Assembly (NCBI GenBank): GCA_900708905.1
Contig: CAADRB010000045.1
Coordinates: 445,065-509,064, forward strand
Source: Hymenolepis diminuta
Taxonomy: Eukaryota > Platyhelminthes > Cestoda > Cyclophyllidea > Hymenolepididae
Length of the DNA stretch: 64,000 bases
Direction of reading: 5' to 3'
Numbering within the stretch: the first letter of the stretch is position 1; every line of letters begins with the position of its first letter. Shown piece after piece: positions 10,915 to 22,900 of the stretch. Under the pieces are notes generated by a model. That model saw nothing but the letters and a program-made list of their open reading frames with translations. It was not told the DNA's origin and ran no database searches. Position numbers and translations under genes: made by a program.

Positions 10915-13900
10915 TGCTAGTGCTGCTGGCCTGTCTTCTACTGTTCTTTTTTGTATAAGTATGAGGAAAATTTGTGTATAAAATATAGGTTTTTTTGAAG
11001 CTTGATGAGTTATTGCTATTACGATGAATCAACTCTTCTTGTTAAATGGTACTGTCGCTGTCTGTGCTGTAGGAAGCGTGATCAAAGAATTTTCGTAGAA
11101 TATCTTGTAGACAAAGCAAGGTAAAGTTATAGTGCACACAGGGTCATAAGGTTAATAATGAGTTATCGAGAAGTCACTTAGCACAAGTCGACCTTTATAC
11201 TCAGATTTTTACAATATTAGTATTAATAATAATCATAGGACAGCATGTAATAAAATGAACACCAGGATAGGCTTTATAAGGTACAAAGTGGGGCAGTAGG
11301 CTGAGAAAAGAAGATAATGAAGTGAGAACGTCAAGGGTTTTACTTTATTTGCATTATGGGAACCTCAAATTCCCTTCTTTCTCAAAAGGAATATAGTTAT
11401 CTGAATTCTTAATGTCCTGTGGCTCGAATCTGGATGAGACTTCGGTCACTATATTTGGAGCTTTTTGACCGGTTACTTCAATTTCAAGATTGGTCTAATT
11501 CGATTTATTTGAGATATTTAAGTAAAATTAAAACCTGTATTACATCTTTCAACTCATTTCCACTTTATCTTACAGAATCTGCAAATCTGGATTTACTCTT
11601 CTTAAACTTAATTTTATCTCAAAAGTTTACCCTAATTTGGTATCTACTTATAGTAGGGCATATTTAAAATTCATCCTCTAATTTAATAAACGCTTCATGA
11701 GAAAATGTCCAAATTCACCAAAATTTATGCAAAGCTACTAGCATTATTAAATATCTCAAATGATTACTTAGACATCATTAAAAGGACATATCTTGGTTCA
11801 AACTTATATTATCATGTGCTTCATTGCCCAATTTCCTAATTGTAAAACTTTTACCTGCACCATGAAAGAGAATTTAGAATAGTTGAGACCATAAGTATCA
11901 CGACCACAGGTATACTGACGAAGTTGTGTTTTCCATCTTAGCTTTTAGTTATCATATATTATGACATCTAACAATTTTCTAAGTTCGTAAATTAATATTA
12001 TGGTGGGCTTTCAAGACTATAAATACTGGAAACTCTATTTCAATTTGCATGTTTTTGCTTAACATTAGCAAATCTTCGGCAGTTTGATTAAGATCTACAC
12101 ATCGATAATTTGTAAAATTTGGGATTAAGTGAACATCAAATTGTCAAACACGGTTAACTGGTTTAAACAATTGAATCGGAAGTAGAAGGCATGGGACTGT
12201 TTAAATAATCCAGATTTCTATATTGAATGAGATTTGATATTTGTTCTTTTTAAGTTAGTTGCGCTTATAACAGCAGTTTTAATGGCCTAAAACCAATGTT
12301 TATTTCACGTTATTTCACAGCCAGGCTGATTGTCCTCCATGGTCAGTTATTAGAGAATAAAGCTATCTTCTTACTTCTCCTTTATCGAACTAGACCTTTT
12401 GCAAGATTGGGGAATAAGTGCTGACTGTCGGTCTGCAATTTCTCTAACTTCGGTTTAATTTCCCAAGGTATAATTTATCTTATGCTTTTCTATCTAAATT
12501 TGCTATCTGAATAAATTAGACCGTATGAATTATTTAATTCCTAATTCAATAAATTTTCTATGAAACAAATATTTAAGTCCACACAAATTTATGAAGAATA
12601 TCTATATTGTAAAAAATCCCGATTTAATCAATAGCACACACTAGAAGTTATCTTAAAAACGTTTCAAAATAACATCTAACAATTTTTTTTTAAATGTTCA
12701 ATGTTGCTTATCTTCAAACTGTTAAGCAATTGCCTTACATAAGGGTTTTATTTGAAATTTCAATTTGAACGGGCTTGATATCTTATCATAATTTTCACCT
12801 CTATTCTACAGATCTAAAACCCTATGTTCATGAAGAATTTATAAAATACATGTAATTAATGATCAGTCTAGAGATCATGTTACTAGGGCTCTTTCGAAAA
12901 CGATTTACTGGCCGTGATATTGGGGTTAGGAATATCATATCTGAGACACCCTTTTCGCTCTATGATCACTTGCTTGGCATCAGTTTAAATTTAGAAGTCA
13001 ATTGTCCCTCCTTTAAGATTAAGAAGTATTTTATGGAATAAATTATATCCTGCATTTTAAAAAGATGGCATAAATTTATTTTTCTTCGCCGCCTTTCTTT
13101 CAACATTTGCTATTCCTAAGTAATCGGCCACTACATTTCATTTTCTATGTTTACTCGTTGTTTATACATACATATTTCAGGTTCATTTTTCTATTTCGAA
13201 TTGATACCTTCAGTCATTCCAATAAATAGTCTGAGTATCATTTATGTAAGTGTCACTCGATCCATAGTCTGCTTTTTTCCATCGTTAAGCAATGTAGACA
13301 CATAAACTGAAATAAATTAATATACTAACATGTTTAAATAAGTCCTCTAATATTGTTCCTTAAATAATACTTTAAATAGTTCTTTCACCTTCTCGTTTAA
13401 AATTTTGACCTTGTTTACTTATTTTGATTTGCATTTGATTGATAGAAACCTTTCGTCAAGTGTAAGCAGTAATGATTTTACTGTTTAAGAAGGTGAGATA
13501 GCCATCATTAATTTTTACAACTCTCATATGTGTCTATCTTAATAGATACTTTCCCCTTTACGCGGTTTAAGCGTACCAACTTGCAGCCCGGATTTTGCTG
13601 CGAGGTCTTTCAACCCTACTCATGCTGAAAATTAATTTAAACCCTTTTCATGTTAAGGTCAGCCCATTAAAATTCTTTAAATTAAAACGAAAGAACCTTT
13701 CAAAAATAAAGGAGGTAAAGAATAATATTATGAATAATTGCATTATAATGACTAGAGCATTTATTGTGGCTTAAATAATTTACTTTGAATTACCTACCAA
13801 TGTAAAATGTTAGATTTAAATATAAATGTATTAAAAATGATATATTCTAACAAAATGACTTTTACTTCTCCTCATAGTAATTTCATTCATTCATTTCTTG

Positions 13901-14300
13901 CAAGTTCATAAGTCACTTCAACTAATTATAGTTATAACTTTCTCATTACAATTTTAAATGATTTAATTATTCATAAGTCTACTTTGAAATAATTTTAAAT
14001 GTAACAATAAGAATTAACCATTCTCAAATATGTATAAATAAAGAAACTGCGAAATGTATCTTAAAGCTATTCCATGTTACCATAATTTAAGCTTTAAGCA
14101 TATAAGAAGTAGGCCCGCTACCTTTCTAGACATGCCTTCACACAGAGTGGACCAAAGGAACTCACTGTGGCCATTGCTAGATTAGATAACATACACGTCA
14201 GTCGAGGTGGCTCTTGGTAGAGGTCATGTGGCCATGAGTTAAAGTGATCGTCTCCTCCCACCAGTTGTAGTCTTAATGATTCTCCCACCTATCATGCATC

Positions 14301-14378
14301 TTTTAGACCTTATGTCCTATTACATTTATTCACCTTTATCTATATGATGCGCCTTAATAAGGAACTGTTTAGTCCACA
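14301..14378 (+). repeat. Dispersed repeat, copy 1
   Basis: The stretch ending GCGCCTTAATAAGGAACTGT then TTAGTCCAC matches 29241-29316 (TGTGCCTTAATAAAGATCTT then TTTAGACCAC) over about 75 bp at roughly 70 percent by eye. The embedded AATAA(A/G) suggests the 3' end of a retroelement, but that is inference. Confidence 0.5.
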
Positions 14379-16884
14379 CCCCCAACAAAGTTTAGTGTTT
14401 CAGTTAAAAATTTATTTGTGAACATGTATATAAACAAACATATGCATCCTGATAAAGTTTGGAAAGGTTTCGAAATAGACTCATTCATCATCCTAGTAAC
14501 GAGTGGATATGGCGCAGAAAAGTTAATTAACCTTCTTTTTCCTCCGCAAACAAAATCTGTTTATATTAATTTTAAGAAAAATGATTGAAAGGAAGTTTTA
14601 AACTTCATTAAAAGCAAATTTTTAAAATAAGATCTTATTAGCAGTGAAATAGTGCTTCAAGTCTTGATGGGGATTTTGCGACACAATGTCTAATAAGGTT
14701 CTATAAACCAGGAAAGTGAGATGATAGGACATCGGTGAATCGATTACTACGGATCCAAAGATGATCAATCAGCCGGTAGGTTTCTTTGTCCAGTAGAGGA
14801 ATGCTACAAGATTAGGAGAAAAGAGGATGGTAGCGGAATCGCAGAAAGCATGTCACCTCAATTTTCTGTATGAAGAGCTAGATCAAACGATATAAGGGTA
14901 AACCAGAAGTAGATACAACGTAAAACAAGCACAGATGAAGCAAGGTTCTACAAGTTCCCTAACTATCAATACTGCTCGATAGAATTTAATAAGTGCCAGT
15001 TTTCACTAATTTAATTTTTCAATAATTTGGTAAAAATCCCTCGTTTATGGAGTTCACTTATTTAGAATTTGACACGAAGTGCGGCAAAATGAATGAAAAA
15101 TGTACTCTCAAATCGTGAAAATTATGTCAGTATACTTTTAAACTTGAAATGGGGGAAAAAGTCAAAATGAAAAATTTTTCTGTTCATTTCGAGAAATGTT
15201 GAAATAGTTTGGCCCTGCTTTATAGATTTATGAATACTTCATTATTGGCTTACAAATGTTTTATTCGATTCCGGAACTTTAGAAATAGGATAAAACACCG
15301 TTTTCTCGATCGGCTCAACCTAGAAATTCGATTGGTAATATTACCCCTAAGCAAAATTAATTACTGCAAACGACTGTCACCCTAATACATTTTATTATTT
15401 ATTAGTACCCACAATAGTACAAAAATTTTAATCTTTATTTGTAGGAAGCAACTGAAATTAATTGGCAGAAAATCCGATGAATGATAAAGTAAGGCATTCA
15501 AAAGGATGCTGAGAGCAACGTCGGGGATATCTATGAGTCATACTTTATTTAAATTTTGATTTCTTTATTTCTTTAAATTTCATAATGCGTCCCCATTATT
15601 GCAGCAGATGCTTATTTACGGCGTCCAGTGCATGTTGACCGGATTTTTAACCAAGATGGTCAATCTTGCTGCCTCAGTTCATTATCTCCCCAAGAGGTTG
15701 AGAAGACAAAATTATCTTACATTATATTCATAAACTTACAGGCAACGTAAGAGAGGCAAGATATCGGCAAATTTTAAATCAGCAGAGGTCAGTAAGCTGT
15801 TTTCACTCATGGTGAATAGAGCGAATATTAATAAAAATTCAATAATAGTTCAATTATGGACAGAGTTTGATATTTGTTAATGGGAAGTCTAGCTGGTTAC
15901 CAGTAAACGCTTAAGATAGAAAATTTTGCAGAATTACAGTGTAAAAAACTGTTTCAATCCAATGATTAATAATTATATGATTTCACCTTGAATGAACTCT
16001 GCTATATTTAAGACTTCTTTAATAATATCAGCTGACTGTTCTCCCTTGTGGGAAAAACCAAATACAGATGGTTAGGCCGACCCATTAATTGTGAAAATGA
16101 CACATTCAGGAGAATAAAATGTCAAGTCCTAAAATTTTTCCTTGTAACTTAGTCATGACGTACAATAATAGGCAGAAATGATCGGTCTAGTGAATCTAGG
16201 ACTTAAATGCCATAAAATTCTCCGACATTGACTTTATGCACTCCCTTATCCCCTCCCAAAACCAAGCAGTTGATTTCTTTCATTGCCAATAATAATGTCG
16301 AAATAGTTGTAAATTTATCACTATATTCGGACATGGGGTGTAAAGTCCTAAATTCAATATTTTTCGATGAAAGAAGAAGGACGAATAGGGGAATTCACTC
16401 TTGGAACTATGATTTTCCTGAAGCTCTATTTGTGGTCTGGACCTTTTTGTCCTTTAAACTTGGACCTTTAGGACTTTTTGAGCGTTCGGTTGTAGGATAA
16501 CATTTAAGTGGAGAGAAACTTATAATATCTGTTGATTTTCTAAATCTCATTCCTGTCACATTCGCCAATCTACAGAAGAAAGCATATACCTAAAAAAGCT
16601 GGATGTTGCACTATTTCCAGCTTTAGAGTTACGTAGCCGTGGATAATAAAATTTGTTTACATGACCACGATAGCTGCATGGTATTAGTCCACATGATTTT
16701 AATGTAGCAAAGCTCAAATATACGATTTCGGAAAGTTAGTGAAGCTTATTATTTAAGACTTAACTTCCCAGGTCCATAAGGAGTAGCTTTCTCAGCACTT
16801 TCATTGGGCAAGGGAAGGTGTCTTGAATCTTCTCTGACGAGAAACTCGCATCCTACTTCCTCCTCTGTTCATCAGAATTAAACA

Positions 16885-16965
16885 CTACTAACGGATGTGC
16901 GCCGATAACATTGACGGCATGACCACTAACTTGGCAGACGTACATGATGACCACTGCGCCACAAG
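16885..16965 (-). repeat. tRNA-like SINE head (degenerate)
   Basis: On the minus strand TGGCGCAGTGGTC (complement of 16949-16961) is a near-ideal A-box, followed by ACGTCTGCCAAG. The same order (A-box, then ACGCCTGCC) recurs at 48402-48414, so the two look like members of one tRNA-derived family. Confidence 0.4.
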
Positions 16966-18424
16966 TGCAATAACATTCATGCATGATTGTGGTAACTCAC
17001 AGAGCTATTAAGCAGATTTCTCGACAAAATGGAAATTGAAGTTTTTAAGGATATGCTGATGATAAAAAAACTATGTTTTTCTGGAGATTGCTCTCAGGTA
17101 GAATTGAATTGGAGCTCAAATTTTCCCGAGATATGATTACCTTAACAAGTTGAGCTGTCACAAATTGAACTCAGTGAGGATATAAATTAATATTCTGCCT
17201 GACGAGAGAGATTAATAAAAATACATTCTAATACTTGGTTTAATATTGATTCAAGAAAGAGACACCAAGCGTCTACTGCATCATTATAGTGCAAACAGAC
17301 GTGATATTGTTAGAGCTTGAGTAACAACTAATAGCTGGCAGTTAACAACAAGAAACAAAAGTTCAAAAAGTAGAATACAAAGAGTTGTGTAGGCCAAGGT
17401 GTATTGAATAAATGCGAAGAGAGCAGATCCGAGAGAGGTAAATAAAAAGCATATGTGCATATTATGAGTGGGAGTACGAAAAGAGTTAATATAAGTCATT
17501 TGGGCAAGGACGCGCGAGGATCCGAGCGTAGGCGAACCTTTAAATGAAACGGGACTGTTATGGAAAAAGAGAAAATCCATAAACTCGTCCAGACATGACA
17601 GATTGGGGTTTGAGATATAGAGACTTAAAGTCATAACTGCGGCTTCGTGGACGAAAAAACAGCCTTGATGTAAGTAAAAGCGACAAATTTCTGGCAGTAA
17701 GTTGGCTCAAGTGTAATTGTCCCGTTTAAGCCAAAAGCCTGATTCTTTAGGAGGTTAAAATAATTCATGAAGGAAACGGGAGCTTACATATGAAGGTAGA
17801 ATAAATACTGAAAAAATGATAAATACGAAATTGAATTTAGAGAGCTAATCAAAATGTCATGAATAAAATGTAATTAATGGAAAATGGGATATCCAAAAAT
17901 TCAAAACGGAGTTGTTTTCAAGTCGTGAAGATCAGGTAATGGTGAATGGGAAACATATGGATTAGAGGAGAAGCAGAGTGGATAACATGTTTTAGCGTGG
18001 TACCGGTCAGTGACACGTGCGTGCATTCCAGTACGGGGAGTTGGTATCGGATCTGGAGGAGACGCTGAGATGGCATTTTTAGAAATAATCTTGTCAAGAT
18101 GGATCGACGGAAACAACAGCTTTTTTGCCATTTTGAAGGACAGCAAGAGTCTATACGCTTCTCTGAAGTACTCGGAATGGACCATCTTAGCAGAGAAAAT
18201 GTAAGAACAAGATTATGAGTCAGTGGGAGTAAAAGTGGGGTTGGAGGAAGGACGGGTTGGGACGATTTGTAGCTTCTGCATGTGGAAACGTAGATGTAAA
18301 GCATAATTTGAAAGGTTTGGCCATATGGAATCATTAGAAGTTAATTAAAGTTGGTCTGCAAGTTTAAGGGATTTTCGAAAACCACTTCTGCAATAGAACA
18401 ATCATGATCATCCTTAACAGCAGT

Positions 18425-18960
18425 TCAAATGCCTGGGAGGACTAAGGGAAAGGCTTCTGCCCATCGCTCAGGTGTGCAATGTGTAGTAAGAGCTGCTTTA
18501 ATTTGGGGGTGGAAATGCTCGACCACACCATTTACTTGTGAAGTTATGCGGATCCGATTGGTGCCAGACAAGTTAATGAGTTCAGAAAAGAAATGAGGCT
18601 CAAATAGTGTTCCACTATCTGTTGTTGTGGAAGAAGACACACTAAATATAAAGATTCATCTTCCTAGGAAGGTTCTGGTGACGGTCTTAGCAGTCAAGTC
18701 AAGCATAGGAAAAGCGCCTTGCATAGAGAGTAAAGGTCAACACAGGTTAGGAGGTAAGAGAAACCATTAGAGAGTGGAAAAGAGGCGATGATACCAATAT
18801 GGACATTGTCAACTCTAAAATCAGGTAGTGGAAATATTCCAAGAGAAGTTTTAGTGTGCTTATCAACTTTCGGTCGCTGGCACGCCCGACAGGTTTTCTT
18901 CCAGTTTGCAATATCCTTGTGGTAAGATGGCCAGACAAAACGGTCAATAACGAGCTTTAC
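18425..18960 (-). pseudogene. Gypsy integrase fragment
   Basis: Minus-strand pieces, broken by frameshifts near 18650-18730, encode the zinc-binding CRACQ part and the DDE core. Second Asp (TTDSGT) and Glu (VVEHFH) are present. The first catalytic Asp is replaced by Gly, and the usual AYHPQ stretch before NG is shortened to TSQV. Not functional. Confidence 0.8.
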
Positions 18961-19323
18961 TGTAGCACGTTGGCTGAGGTATGAGAAACAATGGAGGGAT
19001 TTGGAAAACTGGTGTCAGAAAGGTCTGAGAATCAAAGGTCTTGATATATCTGTTGAGACATCACAAGTTATTTAACCTGGAGCTGCCAGCAATAGAACTT
19101 CTTTTAAGTGGGGAGAAGTTGGGTGATTTCGGAACTCATGGAATTCAAGATCATTCTTTTGAGTTTCAGAAAGAGAACAAAATCAACAGCTTTTATTCCT
19201 GCTTCAACATCGGTTGGAGAAAGAGAATCAGCGACAATAATGACCATGTCTTTAACGTGTCTGATGTCTTTGGTGAACTGTAGAATATAACGGAGATGCC
19301 GGATTTCGTGTAGAAAATAACGG

Positions 19324-19985
19324 TCAAAATTGGCTCAACTGGTATATGTCAATGGCTTGTGATAAGTAAGGACCTCCCAGGAGATATTGGGAATGTTTCA
19401 CCAAAAGCTTTCCTCCGAAGGTGTTGTAACGTGTTTTAGTGAGTGTCAATTTGGCAGTGAAAAAGGCCAGGGGTTGTACCAAAGTTTCTTTCTTCTGTTC
19501 CAGCATTGTACCAACAGCAATCTGCAAAGCATCTACGTTCCTGATGTACAGGTGTTAGGTAATCTGATGACAGAGTTTTAACTTTTTTGAAGGCTGATAT
19601 AGCTTCGGGGGAAAGGAGAAATTGACCTTCGTTGACCTTAGAAGTACTGTGAGAGGAGTAGGGAAGAAATGGGTGGTAAAATGTATCATGCCAAGGAACC
19701 GACGGAGTTGATTGAGAGAGTTCGGTTGTGGGAAATAGGGAATCTCTTTTACTTTTTCGTTAATGGTTTGGAAATCTTTGGCAGATAAGGTATGACCGAG
19801 AAAAGATAGGTTATTTCGCACAATTTCATTTTTGGAGAGATTTTTGATAGGCCCATGTTCAAAAACAATCTCTGAATGCTTCTTATATTCTTTTTCAGTT
19901 TCGCTAGCCACCGGGATGTCATTGATATAGGCAAAATTAAAATCATTTCCTGGTATTTGTTTAAACCATTTATCTAATTCCTTCA
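19324..19985 (-). pseudogene. Gypsy reverse transcriptase / RNase H fragment
   Basis: The RT palm end and connection region (FLGHTLSAK, FPQPNSLNQLRRFLGM) and an RNase H start (AVGTMLEQKKE) lie in different frames on the minus strand. The YIDD-type catalytic motif reads YIND. Upstream fingers and protease are absent, so the element is 5'-truncated at about 19985. Confidence 0.8.
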
Positions 19986-22900
19986 GATTTGAATTTTATT
20001 AAACATTAAGATCTCATGATTACAGATAAACATTGGCATTTATCACATATGTCTTCTCTAAGACTTAATATCTCCAAAAAGAAGATTTTTAAAGCCGTTG
20101 GCGTTTGTCAGATTTGTGAAATAGTTATCTCTTCGGAAATCTAACAGTGCGGTTGTCCTTTGTGCAAAAAAATGCGTTCAGCTAACAACTTCGTATTTCA
20201 CTCCTCCAGTTTGTACTCATTTGGAATTGGGTTGAACCGTTTCTTACACCATTCAGTTTTCATTCATGGAAAATTGTTTTAAAAGTTAAAAATTACGCTT
20301 TTTGTATTTTATTATATAAATATTTAATAAGTCACCTTATTTAATTAGACAAGCAGAAGCAAAGTCGAGCTAAATTTGCACATTTTTCTTGGCTGATGTC
20401 TATATCCCCCTTACAGGCGTATGAAGAGGTATTTTTATCGTCGTCTCATCAAACAAGCATAGAAATTAGGCTCAACTCATGTCTATGGTATCCATGTCCT
20501 CAGTATCTGTTCACGCGATAAAATTCCCTTGAAATACAATGACTTGAATAGGACCGACTTCGTCCTCTCTCTCATCAGTCTAAAGAGTTGTAATTGTTTT
20601 CAGGAACTTCGTGTATCGTCTTCAATACTTTACAATGTCTTTGTTGATCATAATCTAAGTTGGAGGTGCTTTTAATCCTTTTTTATTTCTCTCTCCCATT
20701 AACTTGAAAGACAACAAATGTTGAGAGCAACTCTTGTTTACCTCTTTTGGCATTTAAAAGACTTATAAGCTTAATCGTAAGATAAACGCTCCATTTTCTT
20801 CCATTTCGCTATATCAAGTAATAGTTTCACGTGTACTTGCCGGAATCTCGGTATCCTTCCAGCTAGTCTATGAATGTTGATTAATATCGATTTGACTTAA
20901 TAATTCAACCGTGGTTAGCTTCCAAAATTAGCGCCGCAATGAGGTTAATGTAGGATGTTCTTAAGGAAATTAACTTTCATGATTAAAAAGACAAACAGTG
21001 AACGGAATATGAGTGTCCTAATTCTCCTTTGTATTAAGTCGCCGATCGATTGCCTGGAGTGGTTAAGTTCACATCAAAATCACTTTATTAACTTTATACA
21101 CTTATAAGACAACTGATGGACACTGAGATCAACCAATTAGTTTAATATAATCGACGAAGTAAAATGGTAAACGGCTTTTCGGCAGTGAGGTCCTGTGCGA
21201 GGTCTTCATTACATCAGTGCGTGCTAATGAACAGATTAATTTTTTAGTAGGCTTAGCTTGGAAATTATCGGAGCAAATTTGCAAACCCTCTAGGTTTTAC
21301 GAGCTCCAACTTGGCAAGATAGGAAGACAACCAACGGTAAATGAATATTTATATGAGAAAACAGAGAGATTGTGGCAACTTAGTAACCAGTAAACAGAAA
21401 TATGTCTTGTGAGCAGGGTACGACTAGATAATGAGTAAAATTGCGGAGGAAGTACAAAGCAGTGTTAAAAAGGAATCCGACCATGAGTAAGCCTTAGGAA
21501 AGTCCTAAAGTCACTAAAAATCTACGTTCATACGTATATACCCATAATGCTTCTCGTGGTTTTCTTTTAAAATCTTGCATCACATTCCCTTTTTACACTT
21601 ATCAACCATCTTTAAATTAAATTACACCTGAAGAATTCTTCCTAATTTGTTGAGATTTTTTAGATTGCAAAGAAGATGTTACGATATAGGTAAAATATAA
21701 CTTAATGCAAACGAGAAATATCAGGATTTCATAAACTAAAATCAAGCACAGATGTGAGTTATCAGGAAACATGTTGAACAGGATCTAATCACTTTGAATG
21801 TTGCATGATCCAGGGTAATTGGGAGCAAGACAAGCGAATAGAATTGGATAAGAGAAGATGGATATATGAATGAACAAAAAAGATTCTGCCTGCTGAAAGG
21901 GTATAGAAGGCGATGAGATACGCCAGTTTCTACCAAAGACTTCAGCTCTTCTATCTCATCAATGACATCGTTCTTTTCTCTCCTCATCGCCTTCTCTCGT
22001 AAGTAGCTTTCATTCTATATTAAATCTGTTTTGCATTGTGCTGATTACTACTGCATACACCTTAAGCTGCATGTATTGTTATTTAACAAAGTGTCTCGGA
22101 ATATTTTTCAGGTGCTAACGTTGTGTTTGTACAACTGAGATATGTGTCGATATCGCTGTGACCGTTCCTGCACCTTATACTGTAGCATTCAATTTCATAA
22201 TTTTTAAGATTTATAAAGATGTATTTATGAATATATGTTGGTAAATTCACTATAGATTTTCTCCATTAATCAGACTGGCAATGAATTCGATAATGAGGGT
22301 TGCTGCATCAAGACCTGGGATCCACCTAGTGTTATCGAATGTACTCTCACCGAACGTAAGCTCGCAAATACCATGTACTCCTTAAATTACTAAGACAAAT
22401 CAATCATTTAATAGACATTTTCATTAAGTTGAGTAGAGGAAGACGGTACCTTCTTGGCTACTGCTCGTGTCCGTACTGTTGAGACTCACGCCTGGGCCAG
22501 TCTCCATATGGACGAGTAGATGTAGGGCAAGGGCTACGCCTACACTAATATCGTAAACAGTTTTCATAATTGTCAGTATTAACTATCTCGCAAGCGGTCT
22601 AACTACCTTCTTTCTTCTTTTGCAGATTGCATTTAGCTCCAGCTCCCCAGCCCTGCCGAGATCGACGCTAATGGTCAACCTGAAGACCATCCGGTGGAGT
22701 CAAGTCTTTCGTTTACTGTTCCAATCTTGACTCCTACCTCTTCTAATTATTTTTGTAGCTACTTGCTATTTCATGAGAAATTTCTGATATCCGTGCATTC
22801 TGAAATTTTTAATTTAATATAGCCAGATCAAAATTGTTACGGTCTACCACAAGATTTGACTGAAATGCCAAATTTGGTTTATCTGTTTTTCTCATTCGTG

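Larger units (their letters stand above)
10915..17904. other. Intergenic region, no supported gene
   Basis: About 7 kb of AT-rich sequence. ORFs of 60-90 codons (11419-11667, 12859-13041, 16228-16500) are low in complexity and have no recognisable domain or splice context. It includes one copy of a dispersed repeat at 14301-14378 and a tRNA-like relic near 16885-16965. The 17284-17634 ORF on the minus strand lies just beyond the gypsy relic and may be LTR or 3' sequence of that element, but I could not define LTR ends. Confidence 0.5.
17905..19985 (-). mobile_element. Ty3/gypsy-type LTR retrotransposon pol relic
   Basis: On the minus strand the domains occur in normal gypsy order. Reverse transcriptase end, about 19980-19600: AYINDIPVASE where the family has YIDD, then FLGHTLSAK and LRRFLGM. 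RNase H, about 19527-19330: AVGTMLEQKKE and QPLAFFTAKL. Integrase zinc finger and core, about 18960-18425: CRACQRPKVDKHTK, SYLLTCVDLYS, TTDSGTLFE, NGVVEHFH. A C-terminal tail with PTPRTG and VTDRYHAKT lies at about 18060-17960. The reading frame is broken repeatedly, the first integrase Asp position reads Gly (VHIGII) and the RT metal site is altered, so it is dead. No gag or clear LTRs were seen. Confidence 0.85.
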
